Of a stretch of DNA of 47,413 nt, positions 39,188 through 47,403 are shown one piece after another. The stretch is from assembly GCF_002234595.1 (NCBI RefSeq), contig NZ_NMUL01000084.1:1-47413 (forward strand). The letters run 5' to 3'. The stretch comes from Amycolatopsis vastitatis. Lineage in GTDB: Bacteria; Actinomycetota; Actinomycetes; Mycobacteriales; Pseudonocardiaceae. How positions within the stretch are numbered: position 1 is the stretch's first letter; each line of letters starts with the position of its first letter. The translations under genes were made by a program, and so were the position numbers. The notes beneath the pieces are model-generated. The model made no database searches. It saw only the letters and a list, made by a program, of their open reading frames with translations, and was not told the DNA's origin.

Positions 39188-40515
39188 AGCGCGCGCTCGT
39201 CCTCCTGGCCTTCCTCACCGGCTGGCTGGTGCTCGGCGCCGTTCCGGCTTCGGCCCACGTCGAGATCGTTTCGTCGGCCCCCGGCGACGGCGCCCGCCTG
39301 AGCGCGGCGCCGCCCCTGGTCTCGGTCACCCTGTCGGAGAACGTCGGCATCCAGCCCGGGTCGATCAAGGTCGTCGACCTCGCGGGCGCGCAGGTCGACG
39401 CCGGGCCGGTGTTCCAGCCCGGCGACGTCGCCGAGCAGCTCGCGGTGCGGCTGAAGCCGGACCTGCGGGACGGCAGCTACCTGGTCGAATACGCCTTCGT
39501 CTCGGCCGACTCCCACCCGGTGCGCGGCACCTTCGCCTTCGTGGTCGGCACCGGGCCGCTGGTGACGGCGGCCGGCGCGGTGTCGGCGGCGACCGGCACC
39601 GACGCGGCCGTCGACGCCGCATCGACGGGGGTGCGCTGGCTGGCCTACCTGGGCGTCGTGCTGCTCGGCGGGCTGGCGTTCTTGGTGCTGTGCCGCCCGG
39701 CCGCCCGCACCGACCCCCGGGCCCGGAGGCTGCTGCGCTGGGGCGCCGGACTCGTCGCGGCGACCGCCGTGGCGGCGTTCGCGCTGCAGGGCCCCTACGC
39801 GGCCGGGCGGAACCTCGAAGCGGTGTTCGACACCGGGCTGCTGGCGGACACGCTGCGTGTCGCCTACGGGAAGCTGCTGCTGCTCCGGCTGGCCGCGGTG
39901 GCGGTGCTGGCGCTGCTGGTGCCCCGGCTGCTGCGGCCCGAGCTGCCGGAACAGCTGCGGTCCCGCTACGAAAACCTGGCCATGGTGACCGGCTTCCTGG
40001 TGCTGCTGACGTTCTCGGCCACCGGCCACCCGGTCACCGACCCGATCATGTTCGTTTCGGTCTCGGCGGACCTGGTGCACTTCGGCGCGATCGCCGTGTG
40101 GGCGGGCGGCCTGACCCAGCTGGCCCTGTGCCTGTACCGCCCGGCGCCCGGCGAGGACCCGGCTCCGGTGGCGACGCGCTTTTCCCGCATCGCGGCCGGA
40201 GCGGTGACGGCGATCGCGCTCAGCGGCGCCGTGCTGGCGCTGCGCATCATGCCGTCCCTGTCGTCCCTCTGGACGACCCGGTTCGGCCTGATCGTGCTGC
40301 TGAAGATCGCGGGCTTCGCGGTGCTGCTGGCGGTGGCGAGCCGCTCCCGCCGCGCGGTGCGCCGGAGCCTGACCGAGGCACCGGCGGAAGGCACGACGAA
40401 GACCGTGACAGCGGACCTGCGCCGCCTGCGCCAGGCGGTGGTGGTGGAGGTGCTGCTCGGCGTCGTGGTGCTGGCCCTGGCCGCGCTCCTCACGGTCACC
40501 CCACCGTCCGGCTGA
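39184..40515 (+). CDS. CopC-CopD fusion copper protein
   Basis: A 443-aa protein. A signal peptide (~1-25) ends in ASA before HVEIVSSAPGDGARL, so the mature CopC domain begins with the copper-ligand His; a second ligand region is SADSHPVRGTFAF. A linker leads to the CopD membrane domain with about eight helices, including FSATGHPVTDPIMF and LVHFGAIAVWAGGL, whose His residues are typical ligands. Such fusions take up or buffer copper. GTG start within the upstream stop gives coupling to the His-rich membrane protein. Confidence 0.93.
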   Translation: MKRALVLLAFLTGWLVLGAVPASAHVEIVSSAPGDGARLSAAPPLVSVTLSENVGIQPGSIKVVDLAGAQVDAGPVFQPGDVAEQLAVRLKPDLRDGSYLVEYAFVSADSHPVRGTFAFVVGTGPLVTAAGAVSAATGTDAAVDAASTGVRWLAYLGVVLLGGLAFLVLCRPAARTDPRARRLLRWGAGLVAATAVAAFALQGPYAAGRNLEAVFDTGLLADTLRVAYGKLLLLRLAAVAVLALLVPRLLRPELPEQLRSRYENLAMVTGFLVLLTFSATGHPVTDPIMFVSVSADLVHFGAIAVWAGGLTQLALCLYRPAPGEDPAPVATRFSRIAAGAVTAIALSGAVLALRIMPSLSSLWTTRFGLIVLLKIAGFAVLLAVASRSRRAVRRSLTEAPAEGTTKTVTADLRRLRQAVVVEVLLGVVVLALAALLTVTPPSG

Positions 40516-40523
40516 GCCGGCCC

Positions 40524-41180
40524 TCAGACGCCCGGTCGGGCGGGCGGCGCGAAGGGCCCCCAGCCGAACGCGGGCAGCCACGGCTCGGGCGCCGCGCTCC
40601 AGGTCAGGGCCGCGAGCTGGGCGAGGGACCGCCGTCCGGCCAGTGAGCGGAAGAGGTCGTAGGCGGGCGCGGTCACCGTGGCCGCCGGACGGCCATCGCC
40701 CGCCGTCCACCCTTCACCCGCGGTCGTCCGCAGCCGCAACGACGGCAACCCGCGTTCCGCGATCGAGCCCGACAACCCGCGGACCAGCACTTCGAAGCTC
40801 GGCGCCCGGGCCACGTGTTCCTCCGGCGGCGCGACGCCGAGGGCCGCGCACAGGTCCAGCTCGTGGGTGTAGGCGTCCATCACCATCACCGCGCCACTGC
40901 GCCCGCCCGCGTCCTCGAGCCGCCGGTCGAGCTCCTCGCCGACGTCGTCCCAGTGATCGAGCAGCTCCGGCACCTCCGCGGCCCCGGCCGGCGCCACCCG
41001 GCTGCCGCCGTGGCGCGCCAGCACCCGCCCGGCGATCGCCGTGAGGTGGCCGAGCAGGTCCGTGACGGTCCACTCCGGACACGCCGGGACCCGGCGGGAC
41101 CACGCGTCGGGCCGTGCCCCGAGCAGGCCGCGGACGCCGCGGCGCACGGCGGGGTAGGCCACGAAGTCCGGAACTGTCAC
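40524..41180 (-). CDS. maleylpyruvate isomerase-like (TIGR03083, DinB superfamily) protein
   Basis: A 218-aa protein with the MDMPI N-terminal motif VPACPEWTVTDLLGHLTAIA (~29-48), the metal-site MDAYTHELDLCAALG (~99) and a C-terminal SCP2-like part ending PWLPAFGWGPF. The GTG start at 41180 is supported by GAGGAGG. It is convergent with the CopC-CopD gene (8 nt) and divergent from mgtC. General function: a mycothiol-related enzyme fold, substrate unknown. It is a more distant relative of the two TIGR03084-like proteins in this window. Confidence 0.85.
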   Translation of the reverse strand: MTVPDFVAYPAVRRGVRGLLGARPDAWSRRVPACPEWTVTDLLGHLTAIAGRVLARHGGSRVAPAGAAEVPELLDHWDDVGEELDRRLEDAGGRSGAVMVMDAYTHELDLCAALGVAPPEEHVARAPSFEVLVRGLSGSIAERGLPSLRLRTTAGEGWTAGDGRPAATVTAPAYDLFRSLAGRRSLAQLAALTWSAAPEPWLPAFGWGPFAPPARPGV

Positions 41181-41281
41181 CTGTCCTCCTCGCCTGGCAC
41201 GATCGGTGCGTCCGGCCCAGTATGCCCAGGTGACGGTCCGGCGGTTCTCCCCGCTTGCCGCCATCGGGAACCCCGGAGGTC

Positions 41282-42007
41282 ATGATCTTGCCCACGCTGT
41301 GGTCCACGCCGGCGCAGTGGAGCCTGCTGCCACCGGTCCTGCTCGCGCTCGTGCTGAGCGTCGCCATCGGGCTCGAACGCGAGGCGGGCATGAAGGCCGC
41401 CGGGCTGCGGACGCACAGCCTGGTCGGCGTCGGATCGGCCGTGTTCATGCTGGTGTCGAAGTACGGCTTCGCCGACCTGCTCGGCTTCGAGCACGTCTCG
41501 CTCGACCCGTCGCGGATCGCCGCCCAGATCGTTTCCGGCATCGGCTTCATCGGCGGCGGGCTGATCTTCGTGCGCCGGGACGCGGTGCGCGGGCTGACCA
41601 CGGCGGCGACGATCTGGGTGACCGCGGCGGTCGGCACGGCGTGCGGGGCCGGCCTGCCGGTCCTCGCGGCCGGCACGACGATCGGGCACTTCGTGGTGAC
41701 GCGGGGCTTCCCACCGCTGCAGCGGTTCGTCGCGCGCCACCGCCGCGAGCCACCGGTGGTCCGGCTGACCTACCTCGACGGCCACGGCGTGCTGCGCGCG
41801 GCGCTGGCCGCGTGCACCGGGCGCGGGTGGGCGGTGCACCACGTCGAGGTCGACCACGAGTCCCTTTCCGAAGAAGGGCAACGGATCGCGGTCGTGACGC
41901 TGCGCCTGGACGGCCGCGGCGACCTCTACGACCTCGCCGCCGAGCTCGCCGAACTGCCCGGCGTCCGGAGCACGTCCACCGGTCTCGGGGAACCGCTCGA
42001 CGAATGA
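41282..42007 (+). CDS. MgtC/SapB family membrane protein
   Basis: A 241-aa protein. The family signature GLEREAGMKAAGLRTHSLVG occurs at ~30-49, followed by a second helix with SGIGFIGGGLIF and TTAATIWVTAAVG. The C-terminal ~95 residues form an ACT-like soluble domain (VRLTYLDGHGVLRAALAACT). MgtC proteins help adaptation to magnesium limitation or low pH and modulate the F-ATPase. ATG 41282 sits three bases after GGAGG, slightly too close; a TTG nine codons upstream is the alternative. Confidence 0.92.
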   Translation: MILPTLWSTPAQWSLLPPVLLALVLSVAIGLEREAGMKAAGLRTHSLVGVGSAVFMLVSKYGFADLLGFEHVSLDPSRIAAQIVSGIGFIGGGLIFVRRDAVRGLTTAATIWVTAAVGTACGAGLPVLAAGTTIGHFVVTRGFPPLQRFVARHRREPPVVRLTYLDGHGVLRAALAACTGRGWAVHHVEVDHESLSEEGQRIAVVTLRLDGRGDLYDLAAELAELPGVRSTSTGLGEPLDE

Positions 42008-42127
42008 TCGCCCGCCCGGGCAGCGCGCGGAGGCGGGTTTGCGGCACACTGGGGTGCACACGGAAATCCCCGGTGTCGCAAGGAAAACGTGCGGCCGAGG
42101 AGAAACCATCCAATTCGGAGGTGAGGC

Positions 42128-43063
42128 ATGGCCCCCGGCGGTGGCGAGGACGCGGCGCGCACGCAGCCCGGATTCGACCTGGCGTGGCGCGGTTTTCACC
42201 GCGCACAGGTCGCGGAATACGTCGTGTGGGCCGAGGCCGAGATCCGCAGACTCACCGCCGAGCGGGACTCCGCACGGCGCCGCGGGGCCGCGCTCGCCGA
42301 GGAGAACCACGAACTGCGCCTGAAGATCGACCGCATCAGCATGACCCCGATCCCCGCGGACGCCCTGCAGGAGCGCTCTCGCCGGATGATCGAGCTCACC
42401 CGCGAGGAAGCGGCCGAAATCACCGCGGCGGCAACGGAAACCGCGGAGCGGATCCGGCGCGAAGCCGAGGCGGAGGCCGTCCGGCTCACGGAGAAAGAAC
42501 GCCGGCTGGTCGCGGAGGCGGAAGCCGAACGCGAGCGGCAGCGCGCCGAGCACGAGGAATTCCTGCGTGCGGCCGAGCAGCGCCGCCGGGACCTCGACGA
42601 GGCCGCGGCACACCGCCGTGCCCAGCTGGAAGAGGACCACACCCGCGCCATGACGGTGCGCCGCGCCGACGCGATGCGCGAACTGGCCGAGCAGGCAGCG
42701 GCCGCCCAGGCGAAGGCCGACCAGCTGGTCGCCGAAGCGCGGCAACGCGGCGAAACCCTGGTCACGACCGCGGAGAACGAGCTGGCTTCGGCCCGGGACA
42801 AGGCCGGGCAGCTGGTCACCGACGCCACCCGGCACGGCGAATCCGTGGTCGAGGCGGCGCAACGCGAGGTCACGGCCCTCACGGAGGTCCGCGACAAGCT
42901 CCAGGCGAGCCTGACGGGTTGCCGGGCCTTGCTGGCCGAGGCGGCCATCGCGCTCGACGACCGTCCGGCGCCGTTCGACCCGGAAGCCACCCTGCCGATG
43001 TCGAAAAGAGTGCCGATCCAGCGCCGCTCACCAGCGGACGACCTCACCGACGCGGTAGGTTGA
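42128..43063 (+). CDS. DivIVA-like coiled-coil protein
   Basis: A 311-aa protein. A DivIVA-type N-terminus (FDLAWRGFHRAQVAEYVVWA, residues ~16-35) is followed by an almost continuous coiled coil to ~275, rich in Glu/Arg/Ala (AAEITAAATETAERIRREAE and similar). The tail is basic and disordered. Proteins of this type scaffold polar growth or cell-wall machinery in actinobacteria. The ATG follows GGAGGTGAGGC. It could instead be a Wag31/FilP-like cytoskeletal protein. Confidence 0.83.
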   Translation: MAPGGGEDAARTQPGFDLAWRGFHRAQVAEYVVWAEAEIRRLTAERDSARRRGAALAEENHELRLKIDRISMTPIPADALQERSRRMIELTREEAAEITAAATETAERIRREAEAEAVRLTEKERRLVAEAEAERERQRAEHEEFLRAAEQRRRDLDEAAAHRRAQLEEDHTRAMTVRRADAMRELAEQAAAAQAKADQLVAEARQRGETLVTTAENELASARDKAGQLVTDATRHGESVVEAAQREVTALTEVRDKLQASLTGCRALLAEAAIALDDRPAPFDPEATLPMSKRVPIQRRSPADDLTDAVG

Positions 43064-43103
43064 CCCTGGCCCGCGCCACGACATCGACGCAGGTCACGGT
43101 GTC

Positions 43104-43120
43104 GTGAACGACTCGTTCAC
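43104..43120. repeat. short extragenic palindrome with a nearby half-site
   Basis: GTGAACGA and TCGTTCAC flank a single C (43104-43120). A degenerate half (AGAGTCGTTCATGAC) follows at about 43139-43153. They lie in the 129-nt gap before the CPBP gene. This may be a dispersed palindromic repeat or an operator. Confidence 0.5.
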
Positions 43121-43192
43121 CTCGTCCGGAGGCAGGAAAGAGTCGTTCATGACGTTCGGCGGGCCACACGGTGACTTCGCCGGGACCGCGCC

Positions 43193-43900
43193 TTGACCGA
43201 GGCCGCGCCGTTCCCGCCGCGGCGGGTGTTCGCGCTGGTCGCCGCGGTCGTGACGCTCGCCGCGTCGACCACGCTGGCCAACCGCGTGCTGCCCGGCTGG
43301 GCCTATCCGGTGTGCGGGCTGGTGGCGGCGCTCGTGCTGGTCGCACTGGGCCGGGCCGCCGGGTGCTCGTGGACGGACCTGGGGCTGAGCCGGCTCCGGC
43401 GACCCGCGCTCGTCGGCCTGGCCGGCGCCGCTTCGGTGGCGATCGTGTTCGGGATCGCGCTGGCCGTGCCGTCGCTGCGCACGGTCTACCAGGACGGCCG
43501 CGTCGGCGACCCGGACTTCGCGCAGCTGCTGTGGCTGACCTGCGGCCGCATCCTGTTCGGGACAGTGCTGATCGAGGAGGTCGCGTTCCGCGGCGTGCTG
43601 CCCGGCCTGTTCGGCGCGGACGACGAGCGGTGGCGCTGGCCGCCGATCCTGTGCTCGGCCGCGCTGTTCGGTCTCTGGCACGCGCTGCCGGCGCTCGCCA
43701 TCGGCCGCAACGCCGCCGTGCACGCCGTGTTCGGCTCGACGCCGGTGGTGGTGCTGCAGGTGCTGGCGATGGCCGCGGCGGGCGTCGCCGGGATCTTCCT
43801 GCACTGGTGGCGCCACCTCGGCCGGGGCGTGCTCGCATCGGTGATCGTGCACTTCACGACGAACGCGGGCGGCCTCACCCTGGCCGTGCTGGTCCGTTAG
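43193..43900 (+). CDS. CPBP-family intramembrane metalloprotease
   Basis: A 235-aa membrane protein with about seven helices and the three CPBP/Abi motifs: EEVAFRG (~125), FGLWHALPA (~160) and HFTTNAGG (~222). These provide the Glu/His metal ligands. Family members cleave prenylated or other membrane proteins and are used in bacteriocin self-immunity elsewhere. The TTG start at 43193 is behind GGGA; start confidence is moderate. The stop overlaps csoR by four bases, tail to tail. Confidence 0.9.
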   Translation: MTEAAPFPPRRVFALVAAVVTLAASTTLANRVLPGWAYPVCGLVAALVLVALGRAAGCSWTDLGLSRLRRPALVGLAGAASVAIVFGIALAVPSLRTVYQDGRVGDPDFAQLLWLTCGRILFGTVLIEEVAFRGVLPGLFGADDERWRWPPILCSAALFGLWHALPALAIGRNAAVHAVFGSTPVVVLQVLAMAAAGVAGIFLHWWRHLGRGVLASVIVHFTTNAGGLTLAVLVR

Positions 43901-44178
43901 GAGCGCACCAGCCGCGCGATCGCGTCGGAGGCTTCCCGGACCTTCAGGTCGGCTTCCTCGCCGCCGGCGGCGGCCGCCTGGACGACGCAGGTGGCCAGGT
44001 GCTCGTCGAGCAGTTCCAGCGAGAACGACTGCAGTGCCTTCGTCGCCGCGGAGACCTGGGTCAGGATGTCGATGCAGTACTTGTCCTGCTCGACCATGCG
44101 CTGCAACCCGCGGATCTGGCCCTCGATCCGGCGCAGGCGCTTCAGATAGGCCTCCCGCTCGCCGCCGTAACCCGTCAT
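43897..44178 (-). CDS. csoR: copper-sensing transcriptional repressor CsoR
   Basis: A 93-aa CsoR. The N-terminus YLKRLRRIEGQIRGLQRMVE leads to the Cu(I) ligands Cys35 (KYCIDILTQ), His60 and Cys64 (DEHLATCVV), all present, so this is a copper rather than a nickel or formaldehyde sensor. It releases operator DNA on Cu(I) binding. It follows copA and has its own operator-like palindrome (44218-44235) in front of it, implying autoregulation. Confidence 0.95.
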   Translation of the reverse strand: MTGYGGEREAYLKRLRRIEGQIRGLQRMVEQDKYCIDILTQVSAATKALQSFSLELLDEHLATCVVQAAAAGGEEADLKVREASDAIARLVRS

Positions 44179-44217
44179 CGCCCACCTGTCCCCGTCGTCG
44201 GCATTCCTCACGCCGAC

Positions 44218-44235
44218 TATACCCTCCCGGGGTGT
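44218..44235 (-). promoter_or_regulatory. CsoR operator-like palindrome before csoR
   Basis: TATACCC-TCC-CGGGGTGT resembles the CsoR box (TACCC...GGGTA). It overlaps the last codons of copA and lies 40-57 bp upstream of the csoR start. It is a weaker match than the site at 46539. Confidence 0.55.
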
Positions 44236-46310
44236 CAGCGGAACCGGCGCAACCGCAGGCTGTTGCTCACCACGAAGACCGACGAGCACGCCATCGCCGC
44301 GCCCGCGATCATCGGGTCGAGCAGGCCGAGTGCCGCGAGCGGCAGCGCCGCCACGTTGTAGGCGAACGCCCAGAACAGATTTCCCTTGATCGTGGCGAGC
44401 GTGCGGCGGGCCAGCCGGATCGCGTCGGCCGCGGCCCGCAGGTCGCCGCGCACCAGCGTCAGGTCGCCGGCTTCGATGGCCGCGTCGGCGCCCGTGCCCA
44501 TCGCCAGGCCCAGGTCGGCCTGGGCGAGCGCGGCCGCGTCGTTGACGCCGTCGCCGACCATCGCCACCACGCGGCCCTGCGCCTGCAGCCGCTTGACGAC
44601 GTCGACCTTTCCCTCGGGCAGCACCTCGGCGACGACCCGGTCGATCCCGGCTTCGGCGGCGATCGCCCGCGCGACACCCGCGCTGTCGCCGGTCAGCAGG
44701 ATCGGCTCCAGGCCGAGTTGCCGCAATTCGGCGACGGCCCGCGCGGACGTCGGCTTGATCGTGTCGGCGACGGTCAGCGTCCCGCGCAGCCGGCCGTCCC
44801 AGCTCGCCCCGACCGTGGTCACGTCGCCGCCCGGCGCCCGCCCGACGCTGACGGTGCGTCCTTCGACCAGGCCGGTCACGCCGACGCCCGGCGTGCTGCG
44901 GAAGTCCGTGACGGCGGGAAGCGCGCCGAAGCGCTCCCGGGCCGCGTCGGCGATCGCGCGGCCGATCGGGTGTTCGGAAGCGGCCTCGACGGCGCCCGCG
45001 AGCCGGAGCACCTCGCCGTCGCCGTCGACGAGCACCATCCGGCCGGTGGTGACGGTGCCCGTCTTGTCCAGCACGACGGTGTCGACGCGGCGGGTCGACT
45101 CGAGCACCTCGGGGCCTTTGATGAGGATGCCCAGCTGCGCGCCGCGGCCGGTGCCGACCAGCAGCGCCGTCGGCGTCGCGAGGCCGAGCGCGCACGGGCA
45201 GGCGATGATCAAGACGGCGACGGCGGCGGTGAACGCCGCGTCCGCCGTGCCCCCGGTCGCCAGCCAGACCACGAGTGTCGCCAGCGCGGCGAAGACGACC
45301 GCCGGGACGAACACCGCCGAAACCCGGTCGGCGAGCCGCTGGACCTCGGCCTTGCCGTTTTGCGCCGCTTCGACGAGCCGCGCCATCTGCGCCAGCCGGG
45401 TGTCCGCGCCGACGCGCGTGGCGCGCACGAGCAGCCGCCCGCCGACGTTGACGGTGGCGCCGGTGACCGCGTCGCCCGGTCCGACCTCGACCGGGACGGA
45501 CTCGCCGGTGAGCATGCTGGTGTCGACCGCGGAACCGCCGTCGGTGACCACGCCGTCGGTGGCGATCTTTTCGCCGGGCCGGGCCACGAAGACGGCGCCG
45601 ACCTGCAGATCCTTGATCGGGACGAGGTGCTCTTCGCCATCGCGGAGCACTGTGACGTCCTTCGCGCCGAGGTCCATGAGCGCGCGGAGGGCGGCGCCGG
45701 CCCGGCGCTTCGCCCGCGTCTCGAAGTAGCGGCCGGCCAGGATGAACGTGGTGACCGCGGCGGCCACCTCGAAGTACAGCTCGTGGTGGCCGGCCGTCCC
45801 GAAGACGAGTGCGTACAGCGACCACGCCACGGAAGCGACGACGCCGAGCGAGATCAGCGTGTCCATCGTGGCGGTGGCGTGGCGCAGGTTGACCGCGGCG
45901 GCGCGGTGGAACGGCCACGCGCCCCAGCTCACGACCGGCGCGGCGAGGGCCGACGACACCCACGGCCAGGCCGTGAACTGCCAGGCGGGGACCATCGCGA
46001 CGACGACGAGCGGCACGGTGAGGGCAGCGGAGACGAGCAAACGTTTGCGCAGCTCGCGCGTGTCGTCCGGCGCTTCGGGCTCGGGCAGCCGCGCCGAGTA
46101 GCCGGCGGCTTCGACGACGGCCTTGAGGTCTTCGAACGACAGCCCGCTCGGGTAGCTGACCTGGGCTTTTTCGGTGGCGTAGTTGACCGTCGCGGTCACG
46201 CCGTCGACCTTGTTGAGCTTGCGCTCGACCCGGGCGGCGCAGGACGCGCACGTCATGCCGCCGATGGCGAGCTCGACGCGGGCCGCGGTGATCACGTCGG
46301 CCGGGCTCAC
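44235..46310 (-). CDS. copA: Cu(I)-exporting P1B-type ATPase
   Basis: A 691-aa heavy-metal ATPase. One N-terminal metal-binding domain carries CASC (Cys21/Cys24, GGMTCASCAARVERK). The transport Cys-Pro-Cys motif is in LIIACPCALGLATPT, with TGES actuator, phosphorylated Asp in VLDKTGTVTTG, SEHPIG and GDGVNDAAALAQ. These mark it as P1B-1 copper exporter rather than zinc/cadmium. GTG start overlaps the copZ stop (GTGA). It pumps Cu(I) out of the cytoplasm. Confidence 0.96.
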   Translation of the reverse strand: MSPADVITAARVELAIGGMTCASCAARVERKLNKVDGVTATVNYATEKAQVSYPSGLSFEDLKAVVEAAGYSARLPEPEAPDDTRELRKRLLVSAALTVPLVVVAMVPAWQFTAWPWVSSALAAPVVSWGAWPFHRAAAVNLRHATATMDTLISLGVVASVAWSLYALVFGTAGHHELYFEVAAAVTTFILAGRYFETRAKRRAGAALRALMDLGAKDVTVLRDGEEHLVPIKDLQVGAVFVARPGEKIATDGVVTDGGSAVDTSMLTGESVPVEVGPGDAVTGATVNVGGRLLVRATRVGADTRLAQMARLVEAAQNGKAEVQRLADRVSAVFVPAVVFAALATLVVWLATGGTADAAFTAAVAVLIIACPCALGLATPTALLVGTGRGAQLGILIKGPEVLESTRRVDTVVLDKTGTVTTGRMVLVDGDGEVLRLAGAVEAASEHPIGRAIADAARERFGALPAVTDFRSTPGVGVTGLVEGRTVSVGRAPGGDVTTVGASWDGRLRGTLTVADTIKPTSARAVAELRQLGLEPILLTGDSAGVARAIAAEAGIDRVVAEVLPEGKVDVVKRLQAQGRVVAMVGDGVNDAAALAQADLGLAMGTGADAAIEAGDLTLVRGDLRAAADAIRLARRTLATIKGNLFWAFAYNVAALPLAALGLLDPMIAGAAMACSSVFVVSNSLRLRRFR

Positions 46311-46513
46311 GCGACCAGGCGGTAGCCGGCCTCGGTGACGGCGGCGGCGACCGCGTCGGCGGTCAGCGGGGCGTCGCTGGTCACGGTCACGCGGCCGCTC
46401 TCGACGTCGACGTCCACCTGCCGGACGCCGTCCAGTTCGGAGACCTCCTCGCGGACCGAGGTGGCGCAGTGCCCGCAGGTCATGCCCTCGACGGTGTAGG
46501 TCGCTTCGGCCAT
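46307..46513 (-). CDS. copZ: CopZ-like copper chaperone
   Basis: A 68-aa heavy-metal-associated domain protein. The Cu(I) site is GMTCGHC (Cys13/Cys16) and the ferredoxin-like fold is complete to AGYRLVA. It delivers Cu(I) to CopA. The ATG is preceded by AAAGGAGC. It leads the copZ-copA transcript, whose control region holds a CsoR operator. Confidence 0.95.
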   Translation of the reverse strand: MAEATYTVEGMTCGHCATSVREEVSELDGVRQVDVDVESGRVTVTSDAPLTADAVAAAVTEAGYRLVA

Positions 46514-46538
46514 TCCCGCTCCTTTCGTCTCCTTCCTT

Positions 46539-46556
46539 TATACCCATCGGGGGTAG
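46539..46556. promoter_or_regulatory. CsoR operator in the copZ promoter
   Basis: TATACCC-ATC-GGGGGTAG is a good match to the CsoR box. It lies in the 76-bp divergent region between copZ and cobF, 26 to 43 bp upstream of copZ, where it would block copZ-copA transcription and might affect cobF. Confidence 0.75.
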
Positions 46557-46589
46557 GGGTTCAGCCATCGCCCCCGGCACACTCGCGGC

Positions 46590-47357
46590 ATGCGGAAGAT
46601 CTACGCGATCGGGATCGGTGCCGGCGACCCGGAGCACCTCACGGTGCAGGCCATCGACCGGCTCAACCGCGTCGACGTGTTCTTCGTGCTCGACAAGGGT
46701 GCGGAGAAGAGCGACCTGGTCCGGTTGCGCCAGGAAATCCTCGACCGGTTCGTGACGCGCCCGGGGTATCGCGTGGTGCTGGCGGAGGACCCGCCCCGCG
46801 ACCGGACCCCGGCGGACTACCGGGCCGCGGTCGCCGACTGGCACGCGGCACGCGCGGCCGTGTACGAGGAGCTGATCCGCTCGGAGCTCGGGCCTTCCGA
46901 AGCCGGCGCCTTCCTGGTGTGGGGTGACCCGTCGCTGTACGACAGCACGATCGCGCTGATCGAGGCGGTGCTGGCCCGGGGGAACGTGGAGTTCGAGTAC
47001 GAGGTCGTCCCCGGCATCAGCAGCATCTCGGCGCTGGTGGCCCGGCACCGGACGACGATGAACCAGATCGGCCGCGCGGTCCAGCTGACCACTGGCCGCC
47101 GGCTGGCGACAGGCTGGCCCGAAGGCGTCGACGACGTGTTCGTGCTGCTGGACGCCCACACGACGTTCGACCGCTTCACCGGAGAGGGTCTGCACATCTT
47201 CTGGGGCGCCTACGTCGGTACGCCCGACGAGATCCTGCTGTCCGGCCCGCTCACCCCGGCGTTGGCGGCACACATCCGCGAGGTGCGGGCGGAGGCGCGG
47301 GAGCGGCACGGCTGGATCATGGACACGTATCTGCTCCGGCGGCCGGCCCGGGAATAG
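46590..47357 (+). CDS. cobF: precorrin-6A synthase (deacetylating)
   Basis: A 255-aa SAM-dependent methyltransferase of the CobF type. The N-terminal AIGIGAGDPEHLTVQAI loop binds SAM, and the FLVWGDPSLYDSTIALI and VVPGISSISALVARHR segments are typical of corrin methyltransferases. It methylates C-1 of precorrin-5 with loss of acetate in the aerobic cobalamin route. No ribosome site is seen before ATG 46590, so it may be leaderless. It stands alone with no other cob gene in view and a strong terminator follows. Confidence 0.93.
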   Translation: MRKIYAIGIGAGDPEHLTVQAIDRLNRVDVFFVLDKGAEKSDLVRLRQEILDRFVTRPGYRVVLAEDPPRDRTPADYRAAVADWHAARAAVYEELIRSELGPSEAGAFLVWGDPSLYDSTIALIEAVLARGNVEFEYEVVPGISSISALVARHRTTMNQIGRAVQLTTGRRLATGWPEGVDDVFVLLDAHTTFDRFTGEGLHIFWGAYVGTPDEILLSGPLTPALAAHIREVRAEARERHGWIMDTYLLRRPARE

Positions 47358-47359
47358 CG

Positions 47360-47403
47360 AAAGGCCCCGGGAGAACCGTTTCGGGTTCTCGACCGGGGCC
47401 TTT
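47360..47403 (+). terminator. rho-independent terminator after cobF
   Basis: AAAGGCCCCGG (47360-47370) pairs perfectly with CCGGGGCCTTT (47393-47403). An inner stem GAGAACC/GGTTCTC (47371-47377, 47384-47390) closes a 6-nt loop. T-rich sequence follows. It starts 3 nt after the cobF stop. Confidence 0.85.

Noticed and set aside
43193..43900. CPBP protease as RiPP immunity or leader peptidase for the YcaO locus
   Set aside because: It is about 5.6 kb beyond the YcaO gene with copper and housekeeping genes between, and on a separate transcript next to csoR. No positive link.
47360..47403. Cobalamin riboswitch association with cobF
   Set aside because: No riboswitch-like leader fits in the 76-bp region before cobF. 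The structure after the gene is a plain terminator.
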